A DNA stretch of 64,000 nt from Sphingomonas sp. HMP6 (GCF_013374095.1 NZ_AP022672.1:1611501-1675500); one strand, 5' to 3'. Positions 8,370 to 19,597 are shown, counted from the stretch's first letter. Notes: generated by a model not told the origin, from the sequence alone. Translations and numbers: made by a program.

Positions 8370-11105
8370 TTAAAACTTCCCTCTTACCGTCACGCCATAC
8401 GTCCGCGGTTCGGCCAGGAATTGCGAGAACAGGTTGCGGCCGCCGGGATATTGCGGATCGGTGAACGGCGCGCTGGTGGTGCCCGCCTGGAACGGGGAGT
8501 TGAACGCAACCTGGGCATAATTCTGGTTGAAGATGTTCTGGCCCCAGAACTCGAGCGCCCAACGCTCGTCCTTGCCGCGCAGACCGACGCGGGCGTTGAA
8601 CAGTGCGAAGCTGTCCTGGCCCTTTTGCGGGAACAGGTCGGAGCCAGTGTTGTAATCGTCGCTCAGGCGCGAATCGATGTAGAACAGCCCCGACAGTCCA
8701 CTGCTGCCGATCCGCGGGGTCCACGCCGCCGAGGCGGTTGCGACGATCAGCGGCGCGTTCGACAGCGCCTGGCCCGGCAGCTTGCGCAAAGCGGGATCGA
8801 GCGGCGCGCCGTTCGCACTGCCGACCAGGTTCGCGCGATACTTCGTGTCCTGGTACGTCAGACCCAGGCTCACGCGAAGGTCACGGATGGGCGCGAGCGA
8901 TGCCTCCAATTCCACACCCTGCGCGCGGACGCCGTATCCGACATCGCTCGCTGGACACGCGCCGGTGGTCGCGCTGGCGTCCCGATCCGCGCCGGCTAGG
9001 CTCGATTTGCAACCATTGATCGACTGGACGAGGAAGACCGTGCCGTTGAACGTGTTCAACTGGAAGTTGCTGAAATCCTGCCGGAAGCCGGCGATGCTCA
9101 GCGAGAACGGACCGGTCGAATATTTCGCGCCGATTTCATAGGCATCGACGGTTTCAGCATCGAATTGCAGATTGCCGACCAGCGCTTGCGCACCGCCGAG
9201 CGAGGCGAAGCTCGCGATGGGTGCCTTCAACGCCGAGCGATCCAGGTTGAAGCCCCCGGCCTTATACCCACGCGAGAAGCTGCCATAGACCAACAGATGA
9301 TCGATCGGGCGCCACGATGCGACGGCGGTGCCGGTGAAGCGTCCTTCGCTACGGCTGCTGTTGATCGCCACGCCGTTCAGTTCGGAGGTCGAATTGCCCT
9401 GGCACGACAGTCCGATCACCCCCCCCGCGACGGCCGCGAGCCCCGGGTTGGTCAGGAACGGCGACAGCAACGTCTGGTTGGCGACACAGGCCGTATTGTC
9501 ATTGCCAAACAGCGCATTGAGTTTCTTCTTTTCGCGCGTGTAACGGCCGCCCAGCGTGATGTCGAAACGATCGGTCACGTGGAAGATATTGTGCGTAAAG
9601 ACCGCCCAATTCTGGCTGTTCTGCGTATAGCGATCGAGCGTCGTGCCCTTGTTATTGATCGAATCGAGATTGTCGAACCCGGCGACAATGGCCGGGCCGG
9701 CCGCGCCGAACGCACCCGACAGCAGTGCCTTGGACGCGACGCAATCGGGCGACGTCGGGCTGTAGAGCCCCGCCAGGCCGCCCCCGCTGATAATGCGGCA
9801 CGACGCGAAGCGACCGTATTGGTTGCCGAAGCGCAGATTGTCGGTGATGGTCGCGTCTTCATTGGCGAAAAAGCCGCCGACCAACCAGTCGAGCTTGTCC
9901 TCGAACAGCGAACCCTGCAGACGGATTTCCTGCGTGAAGGTGCGGAACTGGCGCTTCGAATTGCCGTCCGCCGCGCGGTAGAGAATGTCGACTGAGCTAT
10001 AATCGATATCACCGCCCTGACCGGCTTTATAGTCGCGGTACGCAGTGATCGAGGTCAGATTAACCCCTCCCAGGCTCCAGTCGAGCTGACCCGACACGCC
10101 CCAATCGGTGGTGATGCCGGCATAGCTGCGACCGGGCGTCACGTTCACGTTTCGGCTATAGCCGGGGGACTGAATTGCGGTCACGTTCTGCCCGAGATCG
10201 CGCAGCACGTTTACGATGTTGTTGCCCCCGGCCTGGAGCGGGGCGAGTGGCGTCGAAGGATCGTTGAGGTTGCCGATATAGGGGCTGACCGAATTGTCGA
10301 CATAGGTCGCGGCGCAGCATTTCTCATTGCGGCGCGTATAATCGCCGATCAGCCGGAACGAGAGGTCCGCGTTCGGCTGGAACAGCAATTGCCCGCGCAG
10401 GAAATAGCGATCGCGATCGTTGATGTCGGTGTTGTTGGCCGCGTCGTAATAGAAGCCCTTGCGGTTGACATAGACCCCGTCGACCCGTGCGGCGAGCGTC
10501 TCGGTGATCGGCCCGGTGATCGATCCGGCGAGACGATAGAAATCGTAATTGCCATAGGTCCCTTCGACATTGCCGCCAAAGGTGAAGCTCGGCTTCTTCG
10601 AGAAGATCGAGAGCACGCCAGCCGAGGCATTACGCCCGCCGAGCGTACCCTGCGGGCCGCGCTGCACTTCGATCCGGTCGATTTCGCCGAGTTCGTTCAA
10701 ACCAGCACCGGCGCGCGAGCGATAGACGCCGTCGATGAACACCGCGACCGAGCTTTCGAGGCCGGGGTTGTCGCCCACCGTACCGATGCCGCGGATGCGG
10801 GGCGATGCGTTGGCTTCGCTGCCAGTCGACGACACGAGCAGCGACGGCGCGAGTTGCGTCAACCCGCGGATGTCGTTGGCACCGGAGTTAGCGAGCGATT
10901 GTGCGGTTACGGCGGAGATGGCGGCGGGAACATTGGCCAGAAGCTGCGAGCGCCCCTGCGCGGTCACGACGATGTCTTCGTTCGTATCGTCGGTGGCGGA
11001 GGTCGGCGCTGGCGTGGCGGGCGGCGCGGTTTGCGCGATCGATGGTGAAGCGATCCCGAGCGCCAGCGCCGATGCGGCGCAGGTGTACAGCAGACGGTTA
11101 AGCAC
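8370..11105 (-). CDS. TonB-dependent outer-membrane receptor
   Basis: A 911-aa outer-membrane transporter. A signal peptide (ALALGIASPSIAQ) is followed by a linker and a TonB-box-like DIVVTAQ segment. The plug domain (about residues 55-170) contains VFIDGVYRSRAG and IEVQRGPQGTLGGRNASAG. A long beta-barrel ends in GVTVRGKF with a terminal Phe, as expected for outer-membrane insertion. Such receptors import siderophores, vitamin B12 or, in sphingomonads, a wide range of organic substrates using the proton motive force through TonB-ExbBD. No sigma/anti-sigma pair is adjacent. The neighbouring acyl-CoA genes suggest import of a catabolic substrate, but that is inference. Confidence 0.93.
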   Translation of the reverse strand: MLNRLLYTCAASALALGIASPSIAQTAPPATPAPTSATDDTNEDIVVTAQGRSQLLANVPAAISAVTAQSLANSGANDIRGLTQLAPSLLVSSTGSEANASPRIRGIGTVGDNPGLESSVAVFIDGVYRSRAGAGLNELGEIDRIEVQRGPQGTLGGRNASAGVLSIFSKKPSFTFGGNVEGTYGNYDFYRLAGSITGPITETLAARVDGVYVNRKGFYYDAANNTDINDRDRYFLRGQLLFQPNADLSFRLIGDYTRRNEKCCAATYVDNSVSPYIGNLNDPSTPLAPLQAGGNNIVNVLRDLGQNVTAIQSPGYSRNVNVTPGRSYAGITTDWGVSGQLDWSLGGVNLTSITAYRDYKAGQGGDIDYSSVDILYRAADGNSKRQFRTFTQEIRLQGSLFEDKLDWLVGGFFANEDATITDNLRFGNQYGRFASCRIISGGGLAGLYSPTSPDCVASKALLSGAFGAAGPAIVAGFDNLDSINNKGTTLDRYTQNSQNWAVFTHNIFHVTDRFDITLGGRYTREKKKLNALFGNDNTACVANQTLLSPFLTNPGLAAVAGGVIGLSCQGNSTSELNGVAINSSRSEGRFTGTAVASWRPIDHLLVYGSFSRGYKAGGFNLDRSALKAPIASFASLGGAQALVGNLQFDAETVDAYEIGAKYSTGPFSLSIAGFRQDFSNFQLNTFNGTVFLVQSINGCKSSLAGADRDASATTGACPASDVGYGVRAQGVELEASLAPIRDLRVSLGLTYQDTKYRANLVGSANGAPLDPALRKLPGQALSNAPLIVATASAAWTPRIGSSGLSGLFYIDSRLSDDYNTGSDLFPQKGQDSFALFNARVGLRGKDERWALEFWGQNIFNQNYAQVAFNSPFQAGTTSAPFTDPQYPGGRNLFSQFLAEPRTYGVTVRGKF

Positions 11106-11283
11106 GGCTCTCTCCCCGAAGCGGCCGGGAGCGTCGCTGCGTCCCCGTACCGGTTTATCGAAGATTGATGATGCCGCGCTCGACCTGTCTCGTCAATCAC
11201 ACCTTTTGCTTAGAGCAAACCATGTTGCCCTCCGGCAACACTCCCGGTTCGGCCAGAACCCTTTTTTCGAAAACCGCCTAAAT

Positions 11284-11302
11284 CGCGCTGCAATGCAGCG
11301 CG
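11284..11302 (-). terminator. Hairpin downstream of acyl-CoA dehydrogenase (possible terminator)
   Basis: CGCGCTGC and GCAGCGCG pair around a 3-nt loop, 11 nt after the stop of the acyl-CoA dehydrogenase on the minus strand. It is followed by an ATTTAGGCGGTTTTCG stretch. The rest of 11106-11313 shows no gene. Confidence 0.4.
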
Positions 11303-11313
11303 ACCGGCAGCGC

Positions 11314-12381
11314 TCAATAGCCGTTGAGCCGCGCGAAGCGTTCGCGGTGGAAGGCAGCATTGCCCCACATCGTCTCCAGCACCCGCGCGCGCTTGATGTA
11401 GAAGCCTGCATCATGTTCGTCGGTCATGCCGATGCCGCCGTGCAACTGGATCATCTCGCGGCTGACGAGATGCAGCGTGTCGCTCGCCACGGCCTTGGCT
11501 AGGCTCACCGCCTGATCGAGATCGCTGCGGCCCGCATCAATCGCCTCGAGCGCACCTTCGACCGCCGAACGCATCAGTTCGAGCTCGGTGAACATCTTCG
11601 CCATGCGGTGCTGCAGCGCTTGGAAGGTCGACAATTGCTGGCCGAACTGGACGCGCGTCTTCAGGTAATCGTTCGTGGTGTGGAATGCCTGTTCGGCCAT
11701 GCCGAGCATTTCCGCGCACGTGATCGCGGTCGCGCGGTCGATCACTTGGGCGGTCAGCTTGGTATCGCCGAGCCGTTCGGCGGGGGCGCTATGGAACGTA
11801 ACCTGCGCATGGCTGCGGGAATCGGTCATGTGGCGGGGCGAGCGCGTCACGCCGGTGGCATCGCTGACCAGATAGAGGCCGTCGGTCGCGGCGACGACGA
11901 ACAGCCCGGCGCTATCGCCTTCCGCGACGAACGCCTTGGTGCCGCTGAGCTTGCCGTCGACGACCGTCGCGGTGATCTTCGCCGGATCATGCACCGGGCC
12001 TTCGTCGATTGCGAGCGTCGCGACCACTTGGCCGCTGGCGATTTTCGAAAGCCACTCAGTCTTGGCCGCGTCCGATCCGCCGAGCACGATCGCGCTCGCC
12101 GCAGCAGCGGTAGAGGCCAGCGGCGAAACGGCGAGGTTGCGGCCAAGCTGCTCCAGCACCAGCCCGAGCGACAGATAACCGAACGCCGTGCCACCGAATT
12201 CCTCGGGGATCACGATGCCGGGCAACCCCATTTCGGACAGGGCGCGCCACGCGGCAGGATCATAGCCCTCTACCGGAGCGGCCGCGCGCAGCTTGCGGAA
12301 CGCAGTGACGGGAGATTCATTATCGGACCATTCGCGCACCATATCGCGCAGCATGGTTTGTTCGTCGTTCAGTGCGGCCAT
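11314..12381 (-). CDS. Acyl-CoA dehydrogenase (smaller subunit type)
   Basis: A 355-aa flavoprotein of the acyl-CoA dehydrogenase family, which introduces the alpha-beta double bond into acyl-CoA. The N-terminal helical domain (DEQTMLRDMVREW), the FPEEFGG-like VIPEEFGGTAFGY block, and C-terminal QLHGGIGMTDEHDAGFYIKRA are visible. It is shorter than the partner encoded just upstream (12567-13784). Adjacent unequal ACAD pairs are known to form heterotetramers in steroid side-chain degradation (FadE/ChsE types), and this pair may do the same. A 185-bp spacer with palindromic sequence separates the two genes. Confidence 0.88.
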   Translation of the reverse strand: MAALNDEQTMLRDMVREWSDNESPVTAFRKLRAAAPVEGYDPAAWRALSEMGLPGIVIPEEFGGTAFGYLSLGLVLEQLGRNLAVSPLASTAAAASAIVLGGSDAAKTEWLSKIASGQVVATLAIDEGPVHDPAKITATVVDGKLSGTKAFVAEGDSAGLFVVAATDGLYLVSDATGVTRSPRHMTDSRSHAQVTFHSAPAERLGDTKLTAQVIDRATAITCAEMLGMAEQAFHTTNDYLKTRVQFGQQLSTFQALQHRMAKMFTELELMRSAVEGALEAIDAGRSDLDQAVSLAKAVASDTLHLVSREMIQLHGGIGMTDEHDAGFYIKRARVLETMWGNAAFHRERFARLNGY

Positions 12382-12400
12382 GTTCTAAACCTTCTATCTT

Positions 12401-12556
12401 TCTCCCTCTCCCGCTTTCGCGGGAGAAGCTACGAAGACTTGGTCCGCGGTCTTCGCGCGGGCCTAGTCGCAGTCGGTGAGGGTCTTTTTCTGCTGCGACT
12501 GCCGCGAAGAAGAAGACCCGACCCCAGACCCCCTCCCGCAAAGGCAGGAGGGGGCC
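12401..12556. repeat. GC-rich palindromic region between the two acyl-CoA dehydrogenase genes
   Basis: Contains the hairpin TCTCCCGC/GCGGGAGA (12407-12426) and an imperfect CCCCCTCCC...GGAGGGGG hairpin near 12529-12554. It resembles the CTCCC...GGGAG palindromes at 51266 and 52806. No gene is visible in the spacer. Confidence 0.6.
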
Positions 12557-12566
12557 TTAAATGCGG

Positions 12567-13784
12567 CTATTGATGATCCAGCATCCCCAGGATGCGCTTC
12601 GATACGATGTTGTTTTGGATCTCGGTCGATCCGCCATAGATCGAGACCGCCTTGCCCCACAGCCAGGTACGGGTCTGGGTCAGTTCTTCCTCGCTGAACC
12701 CCTCCCCTTCCCAGCCGAGCCCGGCCATGCCCATGATCTCGATCGAAAGCTCGGCGCGGTCCTGCGTGATGCGGGCACCGACATTCTTCATGATCGACGT
12801 CGCCGCCGACGGACCTTGGTTCGATTTCGCCTCCATCGCCGCGCGGCGCAGCGTCAGCGCGAAGGCGCGGCTGTCCATTTCGTGGCGCACGATCCGCATC
12901 CGCAGATCGCTGTCGGGTACACGGCCCTTCTCGTCCTCGCCGCGATACTCCTTGGCGAGCGTCCCCATCGGCTTGCCCGCGAACAGCCGCGAGGCACCAC
13001 CGCCGCCCGACAGGCTGTTGCGCTCGTGCTGCAACAGGCGCGTGCCGATCTCCCAGCCCTGCCCCTCGCGTCCGACGAGATTTTCCTTGGGCACCTTCAC
13101 ATTGGTGAAAAACGTCTCGCAGAACGGCGATTGGCCAGAAATCATCCGGATCGGCTTCACCTCGACGCCGGGCGCGGTCATGTCGATCAGCAGGAAGCTG
13201 ATGCCGCCATGCTTCTGGCTCTTGTCGGTACGGACCAGCGCAAAGCATTTGTCGGCCCACTGCCCGCCGCTCGTCCATGTCTTTTGGCCGTTGACGATAT
13301 AATGGTCGCCCGCATCCTCGGCGAAGGTCTGCACATTGGCGAGGTCGGACCCGGCATTGGGTTCGCTATAGCCCTGGCACCAGCGGATTTCACCCTTGGC
13401 GATCGCCGGAATATGCTCCTGCTTTTGCGCTTCGCTGCCATATTCGAGCAAGGTCGGGCCGAACATCATGATGCCCATCCCGCCGATCGGGTTGGTGGCG
13501 CCGACGCGCGCAAGTTCTTCCTGCAACACGCGGATCTGCGCTTTGTCGAGCCCGCCGCCGCCATAGGCGACCGGCCAGCCCGGCACGCCCCAGCCCTTTT
13601 CGCCCATCGCGGCCTTCCATGCGGCTTCGTCCTCGCTCAGATCCCCCGGCCCTTCGAGCGCAGACATAGAATTGTCCTGCCCTTTCAACGATGGCGGAAA
13701 ATTCGCCGCGATCCAGGCGCGCGTCTCAGTGCGAAAACTTTCCAGCGGGTTGGCTGCAACATCGAGTTCGGGCGCAGTGGCCAT
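12567..13784 (-). CDS. Acyl-CoA dehydrogenase (larger subunit type)
   Basis: A 405-aa acyl-CoA dehydrogenase. The ATG at 13784 has AGGAGAGG upstream at good spacing; an upstream in-frame extension to 13805 is rejected. Visible family blocks are KGWGVPGWPVAYGGGGL, CQGYSEPNAGSDLANVQT, the substrate-binding HYIVNGQKTWTSGGQWAD, and the C-terminal YGGSTEIQNNIVSKRILGM. FAD is the expected cofactor, with electrons passed to ETF. It is encoded upstream of a second, shorter acyl-CoA dehydrogenase on the same strand, so the two may form one hetero-oligomeric enzyme. The substrate is not readable; a branched or cyclic acyl-CoA is plausible from context only. Confidence 0.92.
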   Translation of the reverse strand: MATAPELDVAANPLESFRTETRAWIAANFPPSLKGQDNSMSALEGPGDLSEDEAAWKAAMGEKGWGVPGWPVAYGGGGLDKAQIRVLQEELARVGATNPIGGMGIMMFGPTLLEYGSEAQKQEHIPAIAKGEIRWCQGYSEPNAGSDLANVQTFAEDAGDHYIVNGQKTWTSGGQWADKCFALVRTDKSQKHGGISFLLIDMTAPGVEVKPIRMISGQSPFCETFFTNVKVPKENLVGREGQGWEIGTRLLQHERNSLSGGGGASRLFAGKPMGTLAKEYRGEDEKGRVPDSDLRMRIVRHEMDSRAFALTLRRAAMEAKSNQGPSAATSIMKNVGARITQDRAELSIEIMGMAGLGWEGEGFSEEELTQTRTWLWGKAVSIYGGSTEIQNNIVSKRILGMLDHQ

Positions 13785-13926
13785 AAAACCTCTCCTGACA
13801 AACAAAAACTGAAGATCGGGTATGGTCCGGCGATGCCACAGTTCGGCGTCCCGCGAAAGGCCCTATCCGGAGCGCCTCGCACATTCCGCCGCGATTGGAT
13901 AAGCTCGCGCCGGGGGGAAGGTCTTC

Positions 13927-15153
13927 ATGCATTTCCAAAATCGCGCCGTGCCGATCGTGCTGGCCGCCGTGTTGATCGACACGATCGGCTTCGGCATCGT
14001 GATGCCGGTGTTCCCGACGCTCATCACGCGGCTCGGCCATGTCGGGATCGACGAGGCGACGCGGATTGCGGGTTATATGCTGGTCGCCTTCGCCGTCGCG
14101 CAATTCTTCGCTGGCCCGGTGCTCGGCAATTTGAGCGACCGGTTCGGGCGGCGACCGGTGCTGATCGCGTCGATGCTCGCCTTCGGGGCGGATTATGCGC
14201 TGATGGCCTGGGCACCGACGCTGGCGTGGCTGTTCCTTGGCCGTGCCATCGCCGGGGTCGCGGGAGCAGTTTATGGCCCGGCCAGCTCGGTGATCGCCGA
14301 CGTCACCCCGCCTGAAAAACGCAGCGCCGCGTTCGGCTATGTCAGCGCCGCCTTCGGGATCGGCTTCATCATCGGGCCAGCGCTGGGTGGCGTGATCGCT
14401 GGCTTGGACCCGCGTGCGCCGTTCATTGCCGCCGCCGTGCTTGCGTTGGGCAATGCCGTGGTGATGCTGATCGCGATGCCCGAATCGCTGGCACCCGAAC
14501 ACCGTCGCGCCTTCCGCTGGCGCGACGCTCACATCATCGGCGCGTTCAAACCCTTGTTCGAAAGTCGCACCGCCCTTCCGCTTCTCGCCGTGTGCTTCGC
14601 CTGGCAGGTCGCGCATATGGTCTATCCCGCGACCTGGGCCTTTTGGGCGACGATCCGCTTTCAGTGGGGCCCCGCGGCGATCGGCCTCAGTCTCGCCTGG
14701 GTTGGGGTGGTGATGGCGTTGGTGCAGGGCTTTGTCGTCGGTCCGGTGATCGGTCAGGTCGGGGAACGCCGGGCGTTGATGATTGGCCTCGCGTGCGGGG
14801 CGGGCGGGTTTTTCGCCTTCTCCTTTGTGACGGCGGGATGGCAGGCCTATGCGGTGATGATTCTGGCGGCCTTGTCGGGCTTTGTCGGCCCGGCGGCGAA
14901 CGGGCTGCTGTCGCGCCTCGCCGGGCCGGAACGGCAGGGCGCGCTGCAAGGCGGGCTCGGCAGCCTGGGCAGCGTCGCCGCGATCCTCAGCCCGTTCGCG
15001 ATGACGCAGGCGCTCGCGGCAGGGGTCGAGCACGGATTTCCCGGTGCAGCCTTCCTGCTCGCCGCAAGCTTTGCGCTGCTTGCGCTCGGGATCGTCGTCT
15101 GGCGCGTGCTCGATCGCGGTCCGGAACAGCCCAGCGTGGTTGCGGAGGCCTGA
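13927..15153 (+). CDS. MFS transporter, TetA/TCR-like drug:proton antiporter family
   Basis: A 408-aa protein with about 12 membrane helices. The loop between helices 2 and 3 carries the MFS motif A variant GNLSDRFGRRPVL, and helix 1 reads LIDTIGFGIVMPVFP, typical of the tetracycline-resistance (TCR/TetA) subfamily. Such proteins export drugs or small metabolites against protons. No TetR-type regulator is adjacent, so a resistance role is not implied. It is divergent from the acyl-CoA dehydrogenase gene across 142 bp that should contain both promoters, and convergent with the SDR gene 4 bp downstream. Confidence 0.9.
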   Translation: MHFQNRAVPIVLAAVLIDTIGFGIVMPVFPTLITRLGHVGIDEATRIAGYMLVAFAVAQFFAGPVLGNLSDRFGRRPVLIASMLAFGADYALMAWAPTLAWLFLGRAIAGVAGAVYGPASSVIADVTPPEKRSAAFGYVSAAFGIGFIIGPALGGVIAGLDPRAPFIAAAVLALGNAVVMLIAMPESLAPEHRRAFRWRDAHIIGAFKPLFESRTALPLLAVCFAWQVAHMVYPATWAFWATIRFQWGPAAIGLSLAWVGVVMALVQGFVVGPVIGQVGERRALMIGLACGAGGFFAFSFVTAGWQAYAVMILAALSGFVGPAANGLLSRLAGPERQGALQGGLGSLGSVAAILSPFAMTQALAAGVEHGFPGAAFLLAASFALLALGIVVWRVLDRGPEQPSVVAEA

Positions 15154-15157
15154 GCGC

Positions 15158-15955
15158 CTAAACCTCGCGCCCCGGGCGCCGCGCCAGCCCGACGTCGAGA
15201 TGCGCACCAGCATCGAGCAGCATCGTCTCGCCGGTGATGACGCGGCTCGCGGGATCGAGCAGCATCACGATCGGCCCGGCAATATCGTCGGGCCCCGCCG
15301 CCATCGCCATCGGCGTGGAGGCGGCGATGCGGGCGTTGAGCTTCGCAAAGCCCTCGTCGCCGAGCCGCTTTTCGAACCAGCCCGTGCCGACATAGCCGGG
15401 CGCCACCGCATTGACGCGGATCGCAGGGGCGAGCGCGCGCGCCAAGCTCTTGGTCATCGTGGTGAGCGCGCCCTTCGACGCGGCATAGGCGACCGACGAG
15501 CCGTGCCCGAACACCCCCGCCACGCTGGCGACATTGACCACCGCGCCAATGCCACCTTCCCGCATTGCGGGGGCGCAGGCGCGGATCATCTGGAACGGCG
15601 CAATCGTGTTGAGCCGGTAGATATCGATGAAATCGTCGGCGCTGAGCGCATCGAGATCCTCATGATTGGCGAACTTGGTACGGCCAGCATTGTTGACCAG
15701 AAAATCGATCCGCCCGAACGCGTTTACCGCCGCTTCTGCCAGTGCGCGGCAGGCCGCGTCCTCGACGATATCGGCCTGCACCGCGATCGCGCCGGCGCCG
15801 ATCTCGGCCACCAGCGCCTCGGCATCCTCCTTGCTCGACGCATAGTTCACCACGCAGCGCACCCCGCGCGCTGCCAGCCGCCGCACCACCGCTGCGCCGA
15901 TTCCGGTGCCGCCGCCTGTCACGACCGCGACCGCACCCTCCATCGCGTCCATCAT
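15158..15955 (-). CDS. Short-chain dehydrogenase/reductase (SDR)
   Basis: A classical SDR of 265 aa using NAD(P)H. The cofactor motif TGGGTGIG is near residues 13-20, NNAG near the middle, and the catalytic Ser plus YAASK (Tyr-x-x-x-Lys) follow. The C-terminal GYVGTGWF and DGAHLDVG-like segments fit the family. The start at 15955 overlaps the stop of the upstream GST by ATGA, suggesting translational coupling; nearby ATGs at 15952 and 15943 are alternatives. The frame is open well upstream, but that part is antisense to nothing conserved and overlaps the GST, so it is rejected. Likely role: alcohol or hydroxyacyl oxidation within the acyl-CoA cluster. Confidence 0.87.
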   Translation of the reverse strand: MMDAMEGAVAVVTGGGTGIGAAVVRRLAARGVRCVVNYASSKEDAEALVAEIGAGAIAVQADIVEDAACRALAEAAVNAFGRIDFLVNNAGRTKFANHEDLDALSADDFIDIYRLNTIAPFQMIRACAPAMREGGIGAVVNVASVAGVFGHGSSVAYAASKGALTTMTKSLARALAPAIRVNAVAPGYVGTGWFEKRLGDEGFAKLNARIAASTPMAMAAGPDDIAGPIVMLLDPASRVITGETMLLDAGAHLDVGLARRPGREV

Positions 15956-16566
15956 GCCTGCGCACTCGGTCGGGCAGAGGCGCGGGCGTGCCAGTCGCGC
16001 AAGGCGGTGGCGTCCTCCGGCATCGCGACGCCCACGAAGACTGCGAAATCGATCGTGGTCAGCAACACGATATCCGCCATCGAATACCCCTTCCCGTCTA
16101 GCCACTCGCGTGACGCCAGCGCCGCGTCCAACTCCTGCATCGCCGCCACGACGCGTGGGCGCTGGCTCTCGCCGAACTCGGTATATTGCGGCTTCACGAC
16201 GCGCGCGGTGAAGGGGTGGGTATGCTGCCACACCATCGCGAGCGGCGTCATCAGCCGCATCTCGACGCGGCGGATCCATTGATCGACCTCGGCCACACCG
16301 CGCGCGCCGCTGCCGAACATCGGCGGGCTAGGATGCAACGCTTCGAAGAAGCGGCAGATCGCGATGCTCTCGGTCAACACGTCGGCCCCGTCGATCACCA
16401 AAGCCGGGGTTTGCCCGAGCGGATTGACCTGCAGAAAAGCGTCACCGCGATGCTCCCCGTCGCGAATCGAGATCGTCTGCGTTGGCACGCTCAGCCCCTT
16501 TTCGGCGAGGTAGATGCGGACGCGGCGCGGATTGGGCGCGGGGTTCGGCGAATCGTAAAAGAGCAT
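15952..16566 (-). CDS. Glutathione S-transferase family protein
   Basis: A 204-aa two-domain GST. The thioredoxin-like N-terminus (LFYDSPNPAPNPRRVRIYLAEKG) shows the Ser/Pro-rich active-site region, NPLGQTPALVIDG contains the cis-Pro and DVLTESIAICRFFE the glutathione-contacting Glu-Ser. A helical C-terminal domain follows. The ATG at 16566 gives the normal N-terminus; an ATG at 16587 would add seven residues. It is coupled to the downstream SDR through a 4-nt overlap. GSTs in catabolic clusters can open rings or conjugate reactive intermediates. The acyl-CoA ligase is transcribed divergently, 97 bp away. Confidence 0.88.
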   Translation of the reverse strand: MLFYDSPNPAPNPRRVRIYLAEKGLSVPTQTISIRDGEHRGDAFLQVNPLGQTPALVIDGADVLTESIAICRFFEALHPSPPMFGSGARGVAEVDQWIRRVEMRLMTPLAMVWQHTHPFTARVVKPQYTEFGESQRPRVVAAMQELDAALASREWLDGKGYSMADIVLLTTIDFAVFVGVAMPEDATALRDWHARASARPSAQA

Positions 16567-16663
16567 GATCGGTAGGCCCCACTGCATTTTTCGAAAGTCG
16601 CGTATGGCATTTAGGGCGCGCCTCGCCTAGCGGATCGCGGCTACGGTATCGGAAAAACCCTAT

Positions 16664-18189
<1,526 letters not shown>

Positions 18190-18193
<4 letters not shown>

Positions 18194-18978
18194 TTTCGAT
18201 TCGCGACATTCTGGCCGCCGCGACGCCGATCGAGAATGGGTTCCGCGCTGAAATCCCCGCGAGCTGGCTGCAAGGCCGCACCGCTTATGGCGGCCTGTCG
18301 AGCGCGCTCGCGCTGCACGCCGCACACGCGATCGAGCCCGACCTTCCCCCGCTGCGATCGGCCCAAGTGTCGTTCATCGGGCCGCTGTCGGGCACCGTCA
18401 CCGTCACCGCGACCAAGCTGCGCCGCGGGCGCACAGCTGCCTTCATCCAGGCCGATATCGTATCCGAAGCAGGGCTCGGCTACCGCGCGATCTTCGTGTT
18501 CATGGCCGAACAACCGTCGCGGGTCGAACTCGCCGGGCGGCTCGACAGCCGCGTGCCGCCGCCCGCGCCCGATGCGACGCTTTACACCGGGCCGGACGAA
18601 TTTTTCACCGGCAATTTCAACTTCTTCGACTTGAAGGAGCAGGCCCCCGGCGTCCCACTGGGCGAAGCCGGGTGGCTACGCTGGGCCCGCCTGCGCGATG
18701 CTGCCGGGATCGACCCGATGGTCGAGGTGATGGCACTCGCCGACGCCCTGCCCCCGGCCGCGTTCAAGCTGTTCGGCAAGGAGTTCGTGCCGGTCAGTTC
18801 GGTCACCTGGATCGTCAATCTGCTCACCCCGACGCCGACGACGAGCGACGGCTGGTGGCTGCTGTCAGCAGACTCGCAGCACGCCGTGAACGGCGGATCG
18901 AGCCAGACGATGATGCTGTGGAACGCCGATGGCGTGCCGATCGCGCAGGGGATGCAGAGCGTCGCCATCTTCGGGTGA
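18190..18978 (+). CDS. Thioesterase family protein (double hotdog acyl-CoA thioesterase type)
   Basis: A 262-aa protein resembling TesB-like or thioesterase-superfamily proteins with two hotdog halves. The N-terminal half shows SWLQGRTAYGGLSSALALHA, in which the Asn/Gln-Gly-Gly-loop region resembles other family members. The C-terminal half contains WWLLSADSQHAVNGGSSQTMMLWNADG with the expected Asp. It likely hydrolyses an acyl-CoA, releasing CoA during catabolism. Its start overlaps the ligase stop by four bases, so the two are almost certainly translated from one mRNA. Confidence 0.85.
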
Positions 18979-19153
18979 TCGCCCGCCCCGCGTCACCGTC
19001 ACTCCAGCCTTGAGCCGGGGTGGCGGAAGGTTCGGTCTGCGACATTTTGCGACACTTTGTACGACCTGCGGGCACAGCAGCGCGACAGGTAACACGGCAT
19101 AAGGAATGCAACGAACCGGCATCGCCCCGGTGCTGTCGAAAAGGTTGATCCCG

Positions 19154-19597
19154 ATGCGCTACACCTTCCTCGCGTCCTTCGCCGTCACGGTGCTGGCGAC
19201 TGCCGCCTTCGCCCAGAGCGGCGGGATGGGCATGATGCGCGCCGATACCAACGGCGACGGCCTGATTTCCAAGGCCGAGGCGACCGCGCAGGCCAATACC
19301 CGCTTCGACCGGATGGACGCCAATAAGGATGGCACGATCACCGCCGACGAGCGGCAAGGCCCCGGCAGCCGGATGATGGCGCGCGCCGGCGGCAGTGACG
19401 GCGCGATGACCCGCGCCGAATTCGTCGCACAGGCCGACAAGCGCTTCAGCCGCATGGACACGAACAACAACGGCCAGCTTTCACAGGATGAGATCAAGGC
19501 GTGGACGGACAAGGCCCGTGACATGATGGAGCGACGCCGCGCCGATCCGGCCGATGCGATCGCCCCGCCGCCGCCTGCGCCCAATCCGGGCCAGTAA
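19154..19597 (+). CDS. Secreted EF-hand calcium-binding protein
   Basis: A 147-aa exported protein. The ATG at 19154 gives a clean signal peptide (MRYTFLASFAVTVLATAAFA); the longer upstream frame is rejected. Three EF-hand loops are readable: DTNGDGLISKAE, DANKDGTITADE and DTNNNGQLSQDE, each with Asp/Asn at the calcium positions and the final Glu. The tail is proline-rich. Such periplasmic proteins bind calcium; their partners are mostly unknown. It precedes a two-component system on the same strand by 117 bp, which may be chance. Confidence 0.88.
   Translation: MRYTFLASFAVTVLATAAFAQSGGMGMMRADTNGDGLISKAEATAQANTRFDRMDANKDGTITADERQGPGSRMMARAGGSDGAMTRAEFVAQADKRFSRMDTNNNGQLSQDEIKAWTDKARDMMERRRADPADAIAPPPPAPNPGQ

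Noticed and set aside
12561..14315. 584-aa plus-strand ORF
   Set aside because: Antisense to the acyl-CoA dehydrogenase and running through the start of the MFS gene; composition is that of a shadow frame in GC-rich DNA and no family motif is visible.
13927..15153. Tetracycline-resistance gene
   Set aside because: The TCR-like subfamily includes many chromosomal transporters, and no TetR repressor or mobile context is seen.
13726..15213. 495-aa minus-strand ORF
   Set aside because: Fully antisense to the MFS transporter, which has clear membrane helices and motif A.
15956..16279. Upstream extension of the SDR frame
   Set aside because: Overlaps the GST gene in another frame and lacks any domain; SDR proteins start just before the TGGGTGIG motif.
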